Shown here: positions 1-9,645 of the stretch, piece after piece | Layout: every line of letters starts with the position of its first letter | Numbering within the stretch: the first letter of the stretch is position 1 | NCBI RefSeq assembly: GCF_015762685.1 | Contig: NZ_PEHF01000086.1 | Coordinates: 28,092 to 92,091 of the forward strand | DNA: 64,000 nucleotides | Direction: 5' to 3' | Origin: Candidatus Symbiopectobacterium sp. 'North America' | GTDB taxonomy: Bacteria; Pseudomonadota; Gammaproteobacteria; Enterobacterales; Enterobacteriaceae | Position numbers and translations under genes: made by a program | The notes under the pieces: model-generated | Told to the model about the DNA's origin: nothing | Databases searched by the model: none | Seen by the model: only the letters and a program-made list of their open reading frames with translations

Positions 1-1
1 T

Positions 2-1744
2 TTACGCGATATTCAGGTACTGGTGTCCGAGCTTTCCATGTCGGAATGCACACCGGAGCTGCGTGCGCAGCTTAACGTTACCCTGACTTACATTGAGGGC
101 AGCCTGAAAGGTGAGCGCACGCTGCGTCCGCACGATCTGCTGGAACACAACGAGCAGCTGTGGGAACCGCTGCACGCGTGTTACCAATCGCTACATGCCT
201 GTGGCATGGGCATTATCGCCGACGGCCAACTGCTCGATACCCTGCGCCGCGTGCACTGTTTCGGCGTGCCGTTGGTACGTATCGATGCGCGTCAGGAAAG
301 CACGCGTCACACCGAAGCGCTGGCGGAAATCACCCGCTACCTTGGGCTGGGCGACTACGAAAGCTGGTCTGAATCCGACAAGCAGGCGTTCCTGATTCGA
401 GAATTAAGTTCCAAACGTCCGCTATTGCCCCGTCAGTGGGAACCGAGCGCAGAAACCAAAGAAGTGCTGGATACCTGCCAGGTGATCGCCGAAGCGCCGC
501 AGGGCTCTATCGCCGCTTACGTGATCTCCATGGCGCGCACGCCATCCGACGTGCTGGCCGTGCACCTGCTGTTAAAAGAAGCGGGTTGTCCCTTCGCCTT
601 GCCAGTCGCTCCGCTGTTTGAAACGCTGGATGACCTGAACAACGCCGACGATGTGATGAAACAACTGTTGGGTATCGACTGGTATCGCGGTTTTATCCAA
701 GGCAAGCAGGTGGTGATGATCGGCTATTCCGACTCCGCCAAAGATGCGGGCGTGATGGCGGCTTCCTGGGCGCAATACCGCGCGCAGGACGCACTGATCA
801 AAACCTGCGAGAAAGCTGGCATTGCGCTTACGCTGTTCCACGGACGCGGCGGCTCCATCGGTCGCGGTGGCGCACCGGCTCACGCCGCCCTGCTGTCACA
901 ACCGCCGGGCCGCCAGAAAGGCGGCCTGCGCGTCACTGAACAGGGCGAAATGATCCGCTTCAAGTTCGGCTTACCGGAAGTGACCATCAGCAGTTTGTCG
1001 CTCTATACCGGTGCTATCCTTGAGGTCAACCTGCTGCCGCCGCCAGAACCGAAACCGGAATGGCACGACATCATGGATGAACTTTCTCGCGTATCTTGCG
1101 ATATGTATCGCGGTTATGTGCTTGAAAATCAGGACCTTGCGCCTTACTTCTGCGCCTCAACGCTGGAACTGGAACTGGGTAAACTGCCGCTCGGCTCACG
1201 CCCGGCCAAACACCGCCCGAACGGTGGTGTAGAAAGCCTGCGCGCCATTCCGTGGATTTTTGCCTGGACGCAAAACCGCCTGATGCTGCTAGCCTGGCTA
1301 GGCGCAGCTGCGGCGCTGCAAAAAATCGTGGAAAATGGTCAGCAGAAAGCGCTGGAAACCATGTGCCGCGACTGGCCGTTCTTCTCCACGCGTATCGGGA
1401 TGCTGGAAATGGTGTTCGCCAAAGCGGACCTGTGGCTGGAGGAATACTACGATCAGCGTCTGGTCGACGAAAAGCTGTGGCCGTTGGGCAAAGAGCTGCG
1501 CGACCAGTTGGCGGCAGATATCAACGTGGTGCTGCGGATTTCCAACGATGACCATCTGATGGCAGATTTGCCGTGGATTGCTGAGTCTATCGCGCTGCGT
1601 AACGTCTATACCGACCCGTTAAACGTGCTGCAAGCCGAGCTGTTACACCGTTCGCGTGAGCAGGAGAACCCCAGCCCGGAAGTGGAACTGGCGCTGATGG
1701 TGACCATTGCCGGCGTGGCAGCGGGTATGCGCAACACGGGCTAA
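2..1744 (+). CDS. ppc: Phosphoenolpyruvate carboxylase, C-terminal two thirds (5' end outside window)
   Basis: PEP carboxylase makes oxaloacetate from PEP and bicarbonate to refill the TCA cycle. The frame is open from the left window edge, so the true start lies outside. Visible hallmarks are the lysine motif [10 protein letters not shown], the glycine loop [14 protein letters not shown] with both arginines, SRPAKHRP, and the C-terminal GMRNTG whose Asn belongs to the aspartate effector site. Two features look damaged. Compared from memory with E. coli Ppc, about 20 residues including the conserved EPYR helix are missing just after TPEL (near nt 60-75), in frame. In addition, the conserved RLMLPAWLGAG reads [11 protein letters not shown]. 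Identity is certain; activity is doubtful. Confidence 0.95.
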   Translation, partial: LRDIQVLVSELSMSECTPELRAQLNVTLTYIEGSLKGERTLRPHDLLEHNEQLWEPLHACYQSLHACGMGIIADGQLLDTLRRVHCFGVPLVRIDARQESTRHTEALAEITRYLGLGDYESWSESDKQAFLIRELSSKRPLLPRQWEPSAETKEVLDTCQVIAEAPQGSIAAYVISMARTPSDVLAVHLLLKEAGCPFALPVAPLFETLDDLNNADDVMKQLLGIDWYRGFIQGKQVVMIGYSDSAKDAGVMAASWAQYRAQDALIKTCEKAGIALTLFHGRGGSIGRGGAPAHAALLSQPPGRQKGGLRVTEQGEMIRFKFGLPEVTISSLSLYTGAILEVNLLPPPEPKPEWHDIMDELSRVSCDMYRGYVLENQDLAPYFCASTLELELGKLPLGSRPAKHRPNGGVESLRAIPWIFAWTQNRLMLLAWLGAAAALQKIVENGQQKALETMCRDWPFFSTRIGMLEMVFAKADLWLEEYYDQRLVDEKLWPLGKELRDQLAADINVVLRISNDDHLMADLPWIAESIALRNVYTDPLNVLQAELLHRSREQENPSPEVELALMVTIAGVAAGMRNTG

Positions 1745-1762
1745 CCGCGACACCGCACTGTT

Positions 1763-1783
1763 CCCTCCTCGCACTGAGGCGGG
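1763..1783. terminator. Stem-loop between convergent ppc and phosphatase gene
   Basis: CCCTCCTC and GAGGCGGG pair with one mismatch around a five-base loop, between two converging stop codons. No clear T tract follows, so termination is only suggested. Confidence 0.3.
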
Positions 1784-1804
1784 ATATCACCTTGCTTTAC
1801 CTAC

Positions 1805-2590
1805 CTAGTCAACCAGATACTTACGCTGCAACTGGTAGCGCGCGTAATCATCCAGCCCATAGTCCGTCGCCAGCCAACGGTTTATAGAACCATAGCGTTC
1901 TTTGATGGTTCGCAGTGCGGTCGCCAGAAAGGCTTCCTGAACCGAGAGCACAAAGGAGAATTGCGACAGCGCTTTCTCATTCAGCGTATCGGCCAGCGAT
2001 GTCAGCAGTTGCTCGCGAAAAGGCGCAAGGGTGATGTCCGTAACCAGATAATCTTCCATCACCGTCTTTTCATCCACCCCGAGCGCAAACAGCACCAGAG
2101 CGGAGCCGATGCCGGTACGATCTTTGCCGACAGCACAGTGCTGCACCAGTGCCCCTTCTTCTGGTCTCTGCAACAGGGCAACCAATTGACGATAGGCGGG
2201 ATTGTTGAAAGGCAAACGCCGATAGAGTTCCAGCATAAAGGCCTGTGAGTCAAACGCAGAGAGCTGATCTGAACCCAACGACTCCAGACTGGCCGTGACC
2301 TCGTGGCGAATCGGGTTGGCGGGGCACGTGTGATAATGAGCGCCTTCCCACAGAATATCCGGCTTGGCCGTCACTTCATCCGGGTCGCGATAGTCAACCA
2401 CGTGCGACACGGGAACGCCAGCCAAATGCTCACAGTCGGCAGCACTCAGTTGATCCAACGAGCCCGCACGGAACAGTTTGCGCGGGCGAATACGTTGCCC
2501 ATCTGCGGTATACAATCCACCTAAATCACGGAAATTGATGCCGCCCTCTAACGCAACCAAAGAGGGATGGCGTGGTGCTGATGTTGTCAT
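1805..2590 (-). CDS. Tyrosine/serine protein phosphatase, IphP-like family
   Basis: A 261-residue cytoplasmic protein of the bacterial tyrosine phosphatase family that includes Mycobacterium PtpB and IphP. The signature P-loop is HCAVGKDRTG (C-x5-R), and an N-terminal NFRDLGG motif is typical of the family. The ATG at the right end was chosen because the upstream reading continuation is compositionally noise and the homology begins there. It is transcribed in the same direction as udp, 29 bases downstream of udp's stop, so the two may be cotranscribed. The physiological substrate cannot be read from the sequence. No damage is visible. Confidence 0.85.
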   Translation of the reverse strand: MTTSAPRHPSLVALEGGINFRDLGGLYTADGQRIRPRKLFRAGSLDQLSAADCEHLAGVPVSHVVDYRDPDEVTAKPDILWEGAHYHTCPANPIRHEVTASLESLGSDQLSAFDSQAFMLELYRRLPFNNPAYRQLVALLQRPEEGALVQHCAVGKDRTGIGSALVLFALGVDEKTVMEDYLVTDITLAPFREQLLTSLADTLNEKALSQFSFVLSVQEAFLATALRTIKERYGSINRWLATDYGLDDYARYQLQRKYLVD

Positions 2591-2619
2591 ACAACTCCTT
2601 GCAATACGTGGCGAAAAAC

Positions 2620-3387
2620 TCAGGCACTCAATAACCGGCGTGCTGCATCCAGCACCACCGTAACGGCAGCGGTTTCCGCCAGCTTCATCGTCGCAACATC
2701 CGGCGTTTCCTGCTGGGTGCGGTTGACTATGACGCCTGCGACCATGCCCGCCCGCAAACCCTGACTGGAACACATGGTGAGCAGCGTGGCCGACTCCATT
2801 TCGTAATTCAACACGCCCATGCTTTGCCACTCTTGCATCGAGCCTTGAAAACGCCGCACAACGCGCCCAGAGTAGGTATCGTAGCGCTCTTGCCCCGGAT
2901 AAAACGTATCCGAAGAGGCGGTTACGCCAATGTGCAGCGAGAAATCGGAGGCCTTCGCAGCATCAACCAGCGCGGCAGTGCACGCAAAATCGGCCACGGC
3001 CGGATACTCCAGCGGCGCAAAGTGCAAGCTGGCACCGTCCAAACGCACTGCCGCCGTCGTCACCAACACGTCACCCACATTCATATCAGGCTGGATCGCT
3101 CCGGTGGTGCCCACGCGCAGAAAGGTTCTGACGCCTAATTGCGCCAGTTCTTCCACAGCAATGGAGGTCGAGGGGCCGCCAATCCCCGTAGAGCAGATAA
3201 CCACCGGTTGCCCTGCAAGCGTAGCACGCCAGGTGGTAAATTCACGGTGCGTGGCCAGAAACACAGGGTTATCCATCTCGCGCGCGATTTTTTCAACCCG
3301 CGCCGGATCGCCGGGCACAATGGCTAACGTCGCCCCTTGCAGCCCCTGTTTGGTTAACCCCAGGTGGAACACATCAGATTCAGACAT
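2620..3387 (-). CDS. udp: Uridine phosphorylase
   Basis: Cleaves uridine with phosphate to uracil and ribose-1-phosphate in pyrimidine salvage. The 255-residue product aligns end to end with E. coli Udp (253 residues). Family landmarks are visible: [12 protein letters not shown] (phosphate loop), [22 protein letters not shown] and the [12 protein letters not shown] nucleoside-binding strand. It is divergent from dlhH, as in E. coli, across about 170 bases that should hold both promoters. The gene looks intact. Confidence 0.97.
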   Translation of the reverse strand: MSESDVFHLGLTKQGLQGATLAIVPGDPARVEKIAREMDNPVFLATHREFTTWRATLAGQPVVICSTGIGGPSTSIAVEELAQLGVRTFLRVGTTGAIQPDMNVGDVLVTTAAVRLDGASLHFAPLEYPAVADFACTAALVDAAKASDFSLHIGVTASSDTFYPGQERYDTYSGRVVRRFQGSMQEWQSMGVLNYEMESATLLTMCSSQGLRAGMVAGVIVNRTQQETPDVATMKLAETAAVTVVLDAARRLLSA

Positions 3388-3560
3388 ACTCGTCTCCTCA
3401 TCATGGGCAAGATAGTACCGTTTATTATCCTAGCGCATCAGTACCCTAACAGCAGTGATATATCTCACTACCAAAAGAAACCAATACAGTGGTATACACT
3501 TATAAATTGCGCGTTGTCACACCAATAATCCCTTTTATGCTCAAGAGGAGAGCAACCACC

Positions 3561-4388
3561 ATGAAAGTGGCCGAACCGCTGGAACTCCGACAAACCGATC
3601 GGGCGATGACCCGTGCCGTTACGCCCTATGCTGGGTCAACTATCCTCACCGACAGCCAAGGGATTATCGCGGGTGAGACCACCATTCCGTCCCAAGGTGA
3701 GCAGCTTCCTGCCTAACTCGCCAAACCGGCATCAGGTGATGGGCCTTATCGCATCATTCTGGTGGTGCAGGAAATTTTTGGGGTGCATCAGCATATTCAG
3801 GATGTCTGCCGTCGGCTGGCGAAACAGGGTTATCTTGCCATCGCGCCAGAACTGTATTTCCGTCAGGGCGATCCACATCAGTATGATGATATTCCGACGT
3901 TGCTGAGCGAATTGGTCAGTAAAGTGCCGGATGCACAGGTGCTATTGGATCTCGATCGCGCGACCAACTGGGCCGTGCGACAAGGCGGCGATGCCAACAA
4001 AATAGGCATTACCGGCTTCTGTTGGGGTGGGCGAATCAGTTGGCTGTATGCGGCGCACAATCCGCAGTTGAAAGCCGCGGTTGCCTGGTATGGTAAATTT
4101 TCCGGTAACAAAACCCTGATCACGCCGAAAAACCCGGTTGATATCGCCGCCGATCTCAGTGCACCCGTGCTCGGTTTGTACGGTGCAGAAGATGGCAGTA
4201 TCCCGCTCGATCAGGTAGAGCTGATGCGACAGGTGCTACGCGCCGCCAACGCCACGGCGGAGATTGTGGTGTATCCCGAGGCGGGACACGCTTTCCATGC
4301 GGATTATCGCCCCAGCTACCATCAAGCGTCTGCTCAGGATGGCTGGCAGCGTATGCTGGCGTGGTTTGCGCAATACGGAGTGAAATAA
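3561..4388 (+). pseudogene. dlhH: Dienelactone hydrolase family protein with in-frame stop
   Basis: Homologue of E. coli YsgA/DlhH, placed as in E. coli between udp and metE. An ATG preceded by AGAGGAG starts a frame that reads normally to IPSQGEQLPA. It then meets TAA at 3714-3716, where E. coli has a tyrosine codon, and continues in the same frame as a normal homologue to 4388. The distal part keeps the nucleophile motif GFCWGG, the acidic residue in GLYGAEDGSIP and the histidine in GHAFHADYRP. A single base change therefore seems to have killed an otherwise conserved gene. Re-initiation downstream would lack the first strands of the alpha/beta-hydrolase fold. Substrates of this protein are not established. 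Confidence 0.88.
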
Positions 4389-4421
4389 GCAGAAAAAACG
4401 CAGGGAAGAATTCCCCACCAC

Positions 4422-4524
4422 CGTCATTCCCGCCCACTTCCGTCATTCCCGCGAAAGCGGGAATCTCTGGCAAGCAGCACGTGTTTTTTCTGCCAAAGAT
4501 CCCCGGCTTTCGCCGAGGATGACG
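4422..4524. repeat. REP/BIME-like inverted repeat pair
   Basis: The left end has two copies of GTCATTCCCGC, the second forming a perfect hairpin (ATTCCCGC GAAA GCGGGAAT, 4444-4463). The right end (4499-4524) is its imperfect inverted counterpart, ATCCCCGGCTTTCGCCGAGG followed by ATGACG. It sits between the convergent dlhH and metE genes, where such elements often act as bidirectional transcription ends. No second copy was noticed in this window. Confidence 0.7.
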
Positions 4525-4558
4525 AGGGGTAAAGAAGCATCCCTGCAAACGATTGAAG

Positions 4559-6827
4559 TTAGGCTTCAGTGGCGCGCAAGCGCTGCGCCGCTTCGACCAT
4601 GTTAGCCAGCGATTGACGTGTTTCCGGCCAGCCGCGCGTTTTCAGGCCACAGTCCGGGTTGACCCACAGGCGCTCGGCGGGAATACGCTGCGCCGCTTTA
4701 CGCAACAGCGCCTCAATCCATTCCACGCTCGGTACGTTCGGTGAGTGGATGTCGTACACGTCCGGCCCGATTTCATTCGGGTACTCGAACTATTCGAACG
4801 ACTCCAACAACTCCATGTCGGAACGCGAGGTTTCAATGGTGATCACATCTGCATCCAGTGCCGTAATGGAGTCCATGATGTCGTTAAACTCTCAGTAACA
4901 CATGTGGGTGTGAATCTGGGTGTCATCCCTTACCACGGCCGCATTCAGACGGAATGCTTCCACGCCCCATGCCAGATAAGCCTGCCAGTCAGAACGGTGC
5001 AGCGGCAGCCCTTCACGCAGTGCCGGTTCATCAATCTGGATAATACCGATACCTGCACTTTCCAAATCCGCCACTTCATCACGCAGTGCCAGCGCGATCT
5101 GCTTTGCAATGGTTTCACGGCTGACATCTTCGCGCGGGAACGACCAGCACAGGATCGTCACCGGCCCGGTCAACATGCCTTTTACCGGCTTGTCGGTCAG
5201 GGATTGGGCATACTTGGCCCACTCGACCGTGATCGGTTCCGGGCGGCTGATATCACCAATGATCACTGGCGACTTCACGCAGAGTGAACCGTAGCTCTGC
5301 ACCCACCCATTTTGAGTGAAAATAAAGCCGTCCAGGTGTTCACCAAAATACTCGATCATGTCGTTACGTTCTGCTTCACCATGCACCAATACGTCCAGAC
5401 CCAGACGTTCCTGCTCGACAATCGCCTGTTTGATGTGTTCAGCGATGCCTGTACGGTAGTTGTTGCCATCAAGGCGGCATTGCTTGAAGTCCAGACGCAG
5501 GCCACGAGTTTCCGTGGTTTGCGGGAAGGAGCCAATGGTGGTAGTCGGCCAGTCGGGCAGATTGAAACGTGCGCGCTGTGCCTCGGCACGTACCGGATAG
5601 GCGTGTTGACGCTGGCTATCCTGAGCGGTGATCGCCGCCAGACACTGAGTCACTGCCGCATTGTTAACACGCGTTGAGGTGTTGCGCGCACGAATCGGTG
5701 CGCTGTATTCCACCAGAGCAGCACCCTCGCCGCTGTTCAGTGCCGCCGTCAGCAGCGACAGTTCAGCACACTTCTGCAATGCGAAGGCGAACCAGCTTTT
5801 AACTTTGTCATCCAAACGCGTTTCCACGCTCAGATCGATCGGGCTGTGCAGCAGAGAACAGGAAGAGCCGATCCAGAGTTGACGCTGCCCGACCAGCGGT
5901 TGCAGGCGTTCAAACCAAGTGCTGAGATCCGCACGCCACACGTTACGACTGTTAATCACACCCAGTGATACCAGCCAGTCAGCCGGCAGTTGTGCCAGCA
6001 GCGCAGCGGCATCATCCTTGCCGTGCATCAGATCCACATGCAGACCTTGTACCGGCAGCGCACAGAGGGTATCCAGGTTATGGCCGATGCTGTCAAAATA
6101 GGTGGTCAGCAGCAGTTTGACCGAGCCCTGCAACGCATCGTAAGCCGGTTTAAAGGCATTCAGCCACTCTTGCGGCAGTTCCAGCACCAGTGCTGGCTCA
6201 TCAATCTGCACCCACTCGATACCACGTTTTGCCAGTTCTGCCAGCACCTGTTGATACACCGGCAGAATGTCTTTCAGCAGGGAGAGACGATCGAATGCGT
6301 CACCCTTCACTTTGCCCAACCACAGGTAGGTCACCCGGACCCAGCAGCACAGGTTTGACTTTGTGACCCAGTGCCAGCGCTTCGTCCACTTCGTCGAGCA
6401 GTTGCGTCCAGGTCAGGGCAAAATGCTGTCCCTGAGTGAACTCGGGCACCATGTAGTGGTAGTTGGTGTTAAACCATTTGGTCATCTCTGCGGCGGCAGC
6501 TGGTTCGCCCGTCGGCGCACGGCCACGGCCAATGCGGAACAGCGTGTCGATATCAACTTTGCCATCGGCATTTTGGTGGCGCGCAGGCACGTTACCTAGC
6601 AGCAGGCTGGTGGTCAGTACGTGATCATACCAGGCAAAATCACCCACTGGCAGCAGGTCAACGCCAGAATCTTTCTGCTCTTGCCAGTGACGTGCCCGCA
6701 GCGATTTGCCCACTTCCAGCAGTTCAGCCTGAGTAAGGTTGCCTGCCCAATAGCCTTCTTGCGCTTTTTTCAGTTCACGGCGCAGTCCGACGCGCGGAAA
6801 ACCCAGTGTGTGATTTAAAATTGCCAT
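4559..6827 (-). pseudogene. metE: Cobalamin-independent methionine synthase, three lesions
   Basis: MetE transfers the methyl group of methyltetrahydrofolate-polyglutamate to homocysteine. The 3'-proximal region still shows the zinc ligands (HTHMC, the Glu in [15 protein letters not shown]), and most of the roughly 750 codons are recognisable. Three lesions are visible. An extra C in the CCC run at 6334-6336 (top strand) shifts frame inside the segment corresponding to LLGPVTWLWLGK. A TGA at 4892-4894 replaces the residue after HTHMCY (Cys in E. coli). A TAG at 4790-4792 replaces a Glu. The frameshift could be a read error; the two substitutions argue for a genuinely dead gene. Start ATG and divergence from metR are as in E. 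coli. Confidence 0.95.
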
Positions 6828-6930
6828 CGTTGATCCTTATTTAGCCGTCCAGATGTTTACATATCCATAATCAACAGGTACTGTATAATGCACAAGCGCA
6901 AATTATTCACTGTCATTGTGAAGGACTCTC
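6828..6930. promoter_or_regulatory. Divergent metE/metR control region
   Basis: Two adjacent 8-mers, AGCCGTCC and AGATGTTT (6843-6858), each match the MetJ box AGACGTCT at six of eight positions, and tandem boxes are the usual MetJ arrangement. A TATAAT lies at 6884-6889. A palindrome TTCAC-N7-GTGAA (6906-6922) precedes the metR start and could be a regulator site, although its polarity differs from the usual MetR consensus TGAA-N5-TTCA. Assignments are inferred from position and motif only. Confidence 0.45.
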
Positions 6931-7941
6931 ATGATCGAACTGAAACACTTACGGACACTGCAAGCACTGCGCGGCACAGGCTCGCTGGCAGCCGTTGCCG
7001 CGCAGCTTCACCAGACGCAATCGGCGCTTTCCCACCAGTTCAGTGAGCTGGAGCAGCGTCTGGGTTTTCGGCTGTTTGTACGTAAGAGCCAACCGCTGCG
7101 CTTTACTCCTCAGGGGGAAATCCTGCTGCAATTGGCCGATCAGGTATTGCCCCAGATTCAACAGGCGTTGCAGGCATGCAACGAACCTCATCAGACCACA
7201 CTAGGTCTGGCGATTGAGTGCCATAGATGTATTCAGTGGCTGACGCCCGCTCTGGAGCATTTCCACAGCCAGTGGCCGCAGGTGAACATGGACTTCAAAT
7301 CCGGTGTCACCTTTGATCCCCAACCGGTACTGCAACAGGGGGAATTGGATCTGGTGATGACATCGGACATTTTGCCGCGCAGTGGGTTGCACTATTCACC
7401 GATGTTTGATTTTGAAGTGAGACTGGTGCTGGCGCCGGACCATGCATTAGCGAGCAAAGATACGATTTCACCGGAGGATCTCGCCAATGAGATCCTGATG
7501 ATCTATCCGGTTCAGCGCCAGCGCCTGGACATCTGGCGTCATTTCCTGCAACCGGCTGGCATCAGTCCAACGCTAAAGAGCGTGTATAACACCCTGTTGC
7601 TGATTCAGATGGTGGCGGCACGCATGGGTATTGCCGCGCTGTCACACTGGGTAGTGGAAAGTTTTGAGCGTCAGGGTTTGGTGGTGACCAAAACGCTGGG
7701 TGAGGGGTTGTGGAGCCGACTGTACGCTGCGGTACGCGATGGAGAGCAGCGTCAGCCGGTGCTTGAAGCCTTTATTCGTTCTGCCCGCCACGCATCTGCC
7801 GTTCGTGCGGGATGCTGCACGACCCAGCGCTGGTGTACCCAAAAAGCCGCAAGGATAATCAGAGACCCTAGCGCGAAACGCCCTCAGTCGGGCGTCTTCT
7901 GCCAGAAGAGGAAGTTAACCAGTAGTCCGGCAGGGACGTGA
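6931..7941 (+). CDS. metR: LysR-type regulator of methionine genes with altered C-terminal tail
   Basis: MetR is a homocysteine-responsive activator of metE and metH. The N-terminal helix-turn-helix ([20 protein letters not shown]) and the effector domain follow E. coli MetR closely to AFIRSAR. After that the frame is wrong: an apparent 8-base deletion near 7793-7796, between two CAT triplets, removes the codons for a CDH-like segment. The original frame, [20 protein letters not shown] then TAA at 7856-7858, is still legible in another phase. Translation now runs on to 7941 with about 45 foreign residues and enters the convergent yigM gene. DNA binding may survive. With metE dead its remaining target could be metH or other met genes. 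Confidence 0.9.
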   Translation: MIELKHLRTLQALRGTGSLAAVAAQLHQTQSALSHQFSELEQRLGFRLFVRKSQPLRFTPQGEILLQLADQVLPQIQQALQACNEPHQTTLGLAIECHRCIQWLTPALEHFHSQWPQVNMDFKSGVTFDPQPVLQQGELDLVMTSDILPRSGLHYSPMFDFEVRLVLAPDHALASKDTISPEDLANEILMIYPVQRQRLDIWRHFLQPAGISPTLKSVYNTLLLIQMVAARMGIAALSHWVVESFERQGLVVTKTLGEGLWSRLYAAVRDGEQRQPVLEAFIRSARHASAVRAGCCTTQRWCTQKAARIIRDPSAKRPQSGVFCQKRKLTSSPAGT

Positions 7942-8660
7942 AAGTTGTTCATGATACTCAGCGTGCCCGCATCTACCTTGGTAGCACCGTAGTTCCACAT
8001 GAAATAGCCCAGGCCGGAGACAATCGCCCCCAAGAAAACCAACACGCCCCACTGTATTGGGGCGGTGGCTAGCTTGGTGAAGTTGCCAAACAGTCCCCAC
8101 GTGACCAGCGTCACCAATCCCGCCCCCAGATAAAACCAGGAAAACGCACTGTGCTGCGGCATCGGGTGCAGCTCCATCAGGCGTTTATAGCCCACTTGCC
8201 CTGCGGCGAAGCAAATATTGGCAGCCTGAATCAGCAGAAAACTATGCCAAAAATGCGCACTGACGCCATGATAGTGGATGACTACAGACCCCAATACTGC
8301 CAGCAACGCGCTAAAGGCATAGCCCCAACGCAAGCGCCTCCCGCTGATTACATCGTAAATCAACGTGACGTACAGAGGCGTCATTACTGAAAACAGCAGC
8401 AGGGTCGGAACATCGAGATAGAGATAACTACGGAACAGCAGCAGGTATATCACGCCCAGTTGGATCACGCCGATCAGCAAATACAGCCCCAATACTTTGA
8501 CTGAATAACCACGCCAACGCAGGAACGGCAGAAAAACCATGGCGGCCAGCACTAAACGAAACATGGCAGAGAACCAGCTATCGACCTGCCCCGCCAGATA
8601 TTCGCCAATCAGGCTGAATGAAAATGCCCACAGAATGGTGGTAATGACCAGTAATAACAC
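7752..8660 (-). pseudogene. yigM: EamA-family transporter (biotin transporter YigM-like), truncated by a stop
   Basis: Inner-membrane EamA/DMT carrier; E. coli YigM takes up biotin and also neighbours metR. The sequence has repeated hydrophobic helices, for example LLLVITTILWAFSF and FLGAIVSGLGYFMWNYGA. After [10 protein letters not shown] comes a TGA (7884-7886), where the homologue has a leucine. Reading on in frame gives [20 protein letters not shown], the expected last helix, and ends at 7752-7754. The truncated product would have 258 residues and lack the final membrane helix. The GTG start is the first codon after an upstream in-frame stop. The 3' part overlaps metR on the other strand. 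Confidence 0.75.
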
Positions 8661-8756
8661 GCTGACACCCTAGTAAAAACGATAAGGGGCCATTGTACCG
8701 CATTAGCTGCATAATTCTCGACCAATGCAGTTTACATTTTGTTTATATACCAACAA

Positions 8757-9356
8757 TCAGATTTGCCAGCGCAGCCAGGCAAAAAAGACGTTGCCGTTGT
8801 TGTAGGTGCCAGGAATGTAGGTCGCCTGAAAGGAGAGGCGCTGATAGTTCACCGAGACCAGCGGCAATAACACCGGAATCGGGATATAGTGCCAGTTGTC
8901 CCGCATAATAACGCCAGCGGTGAAACCCGCACCCAATTGGAAATCCGGATTCGTGGTAGGTGTCCAGCGTTTCTCAAAGCCATAACCGCCGATGGGCTCC
9001 CATTTGTTGAAGGAATCCTTGAATGCCATCAGGTACAGACCGTGCCAATCGCCGTCGGCATCCAGACGTGACACGCCATAGCCCGCGCCCCAGGGACGTT
9101 CATTGTACTTGTCGTTTTTCTCTTTGTCGTAAGTCCAGCGGTTATGCCAGGTGATAGCTGGGATATAGAGATCCTGACTTGACGAGTTCGACCAGGTTTC
9201 TGACAGATTAAATTTGGCTTTTTGCCACCAACTGCCCTGCCCATTGCTCTGCACAGACTCCTTCGACATTTCCACGGCGGAATCCGTTGGGGCAGCGAGG
9301 GAAGGAAGCGAGAACAGAAAAGGGAAAAGGGTAAATATCACACGCATCAGATACAT
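8757..9356 (-). CDS. pagP: Lipid A palmitoyltransferase
   Basis: Outer-membrane beta-barrel enzyme that moves palmitate from phospholipid to lipid A, protecting against cationic peptides. The 199-residue product begins with a hydrophobic signal peptide ending near LAAPTD. Conserved PagP blocks follow: [18 protein letters not shown] with the catalytic His, [29 protein letters not shown] with the Asp-Ser pair, [15 protein letters not shown] and [11 protein letters not shown]. The C-terminus is a beta strand ending in an aromatic-rich sequence, as expected for an outer-membrane protein. In other enterics the gene answers to PhoP/PhoQ, but I found no convincing paired PhoP box here. Confidence 0.95.
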   Translation of the reverse strand: MYLMRVIFTLFPFLFSLPSLAAPTDSAVEMSKESVQSNGQGSWWQKAKFNLSETWSNSSSQDLYIPAITWHNRWTYDKEKNDKYNERPWGAGYGVSRLDADGDWHGLYLMAFKDSFNKWEPIGGYGFEKRWTPTTNPDFQLGAGFTAGVIMRDNWHYIPIPVLLPLVSVNYQRLSFQATYIPGTYNNGNVFFAWLRWQI

Positions 9357-9645
9357 CTTTGCTTCTCGTAAACCATCAATATTGTTGCGAGACCTGAACC
9401 GTCAGATGACAGGGAAAGTCTGGTTTAGGGAAACAGGCCCCGGGTAAAAGCCTGTCCAAAGAGGTATTATGACGGATTCACATGCTATATTGCGTGTAAT
9501 TGTCGGTGAAGCGACAATATTTAAGATATTTCTTATAAGAAAATATCTTAGTTCAGCTGAATATTCGGATAGTATGCGATATAAGTAGTGAAAATCATTT
9601 GAAAAACAGCTTACTATAAGAAGAACTCAAATCCCATCGCCGTAT
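9357..9645. other. AT-rich gap between cysE and pagP with two hairpins
   Basis: No gene is visible. Two inverted repeats stand side by side: ATTGTCG/CGACAAT (9499-9518) and TAAGATATTT/AAATATCTTA (9522-9550). They may end the cysE transcript or fold in the pagP leader. No clear T tract follows either one. Confidence 0.4.

Noticed and set aside
7884..7941. metR as a genuine 336-residue long form
   Set aside because: The last 45 codons are the wrong phase of a legible normal tail and run into yigM, so the extension is a deletion product.
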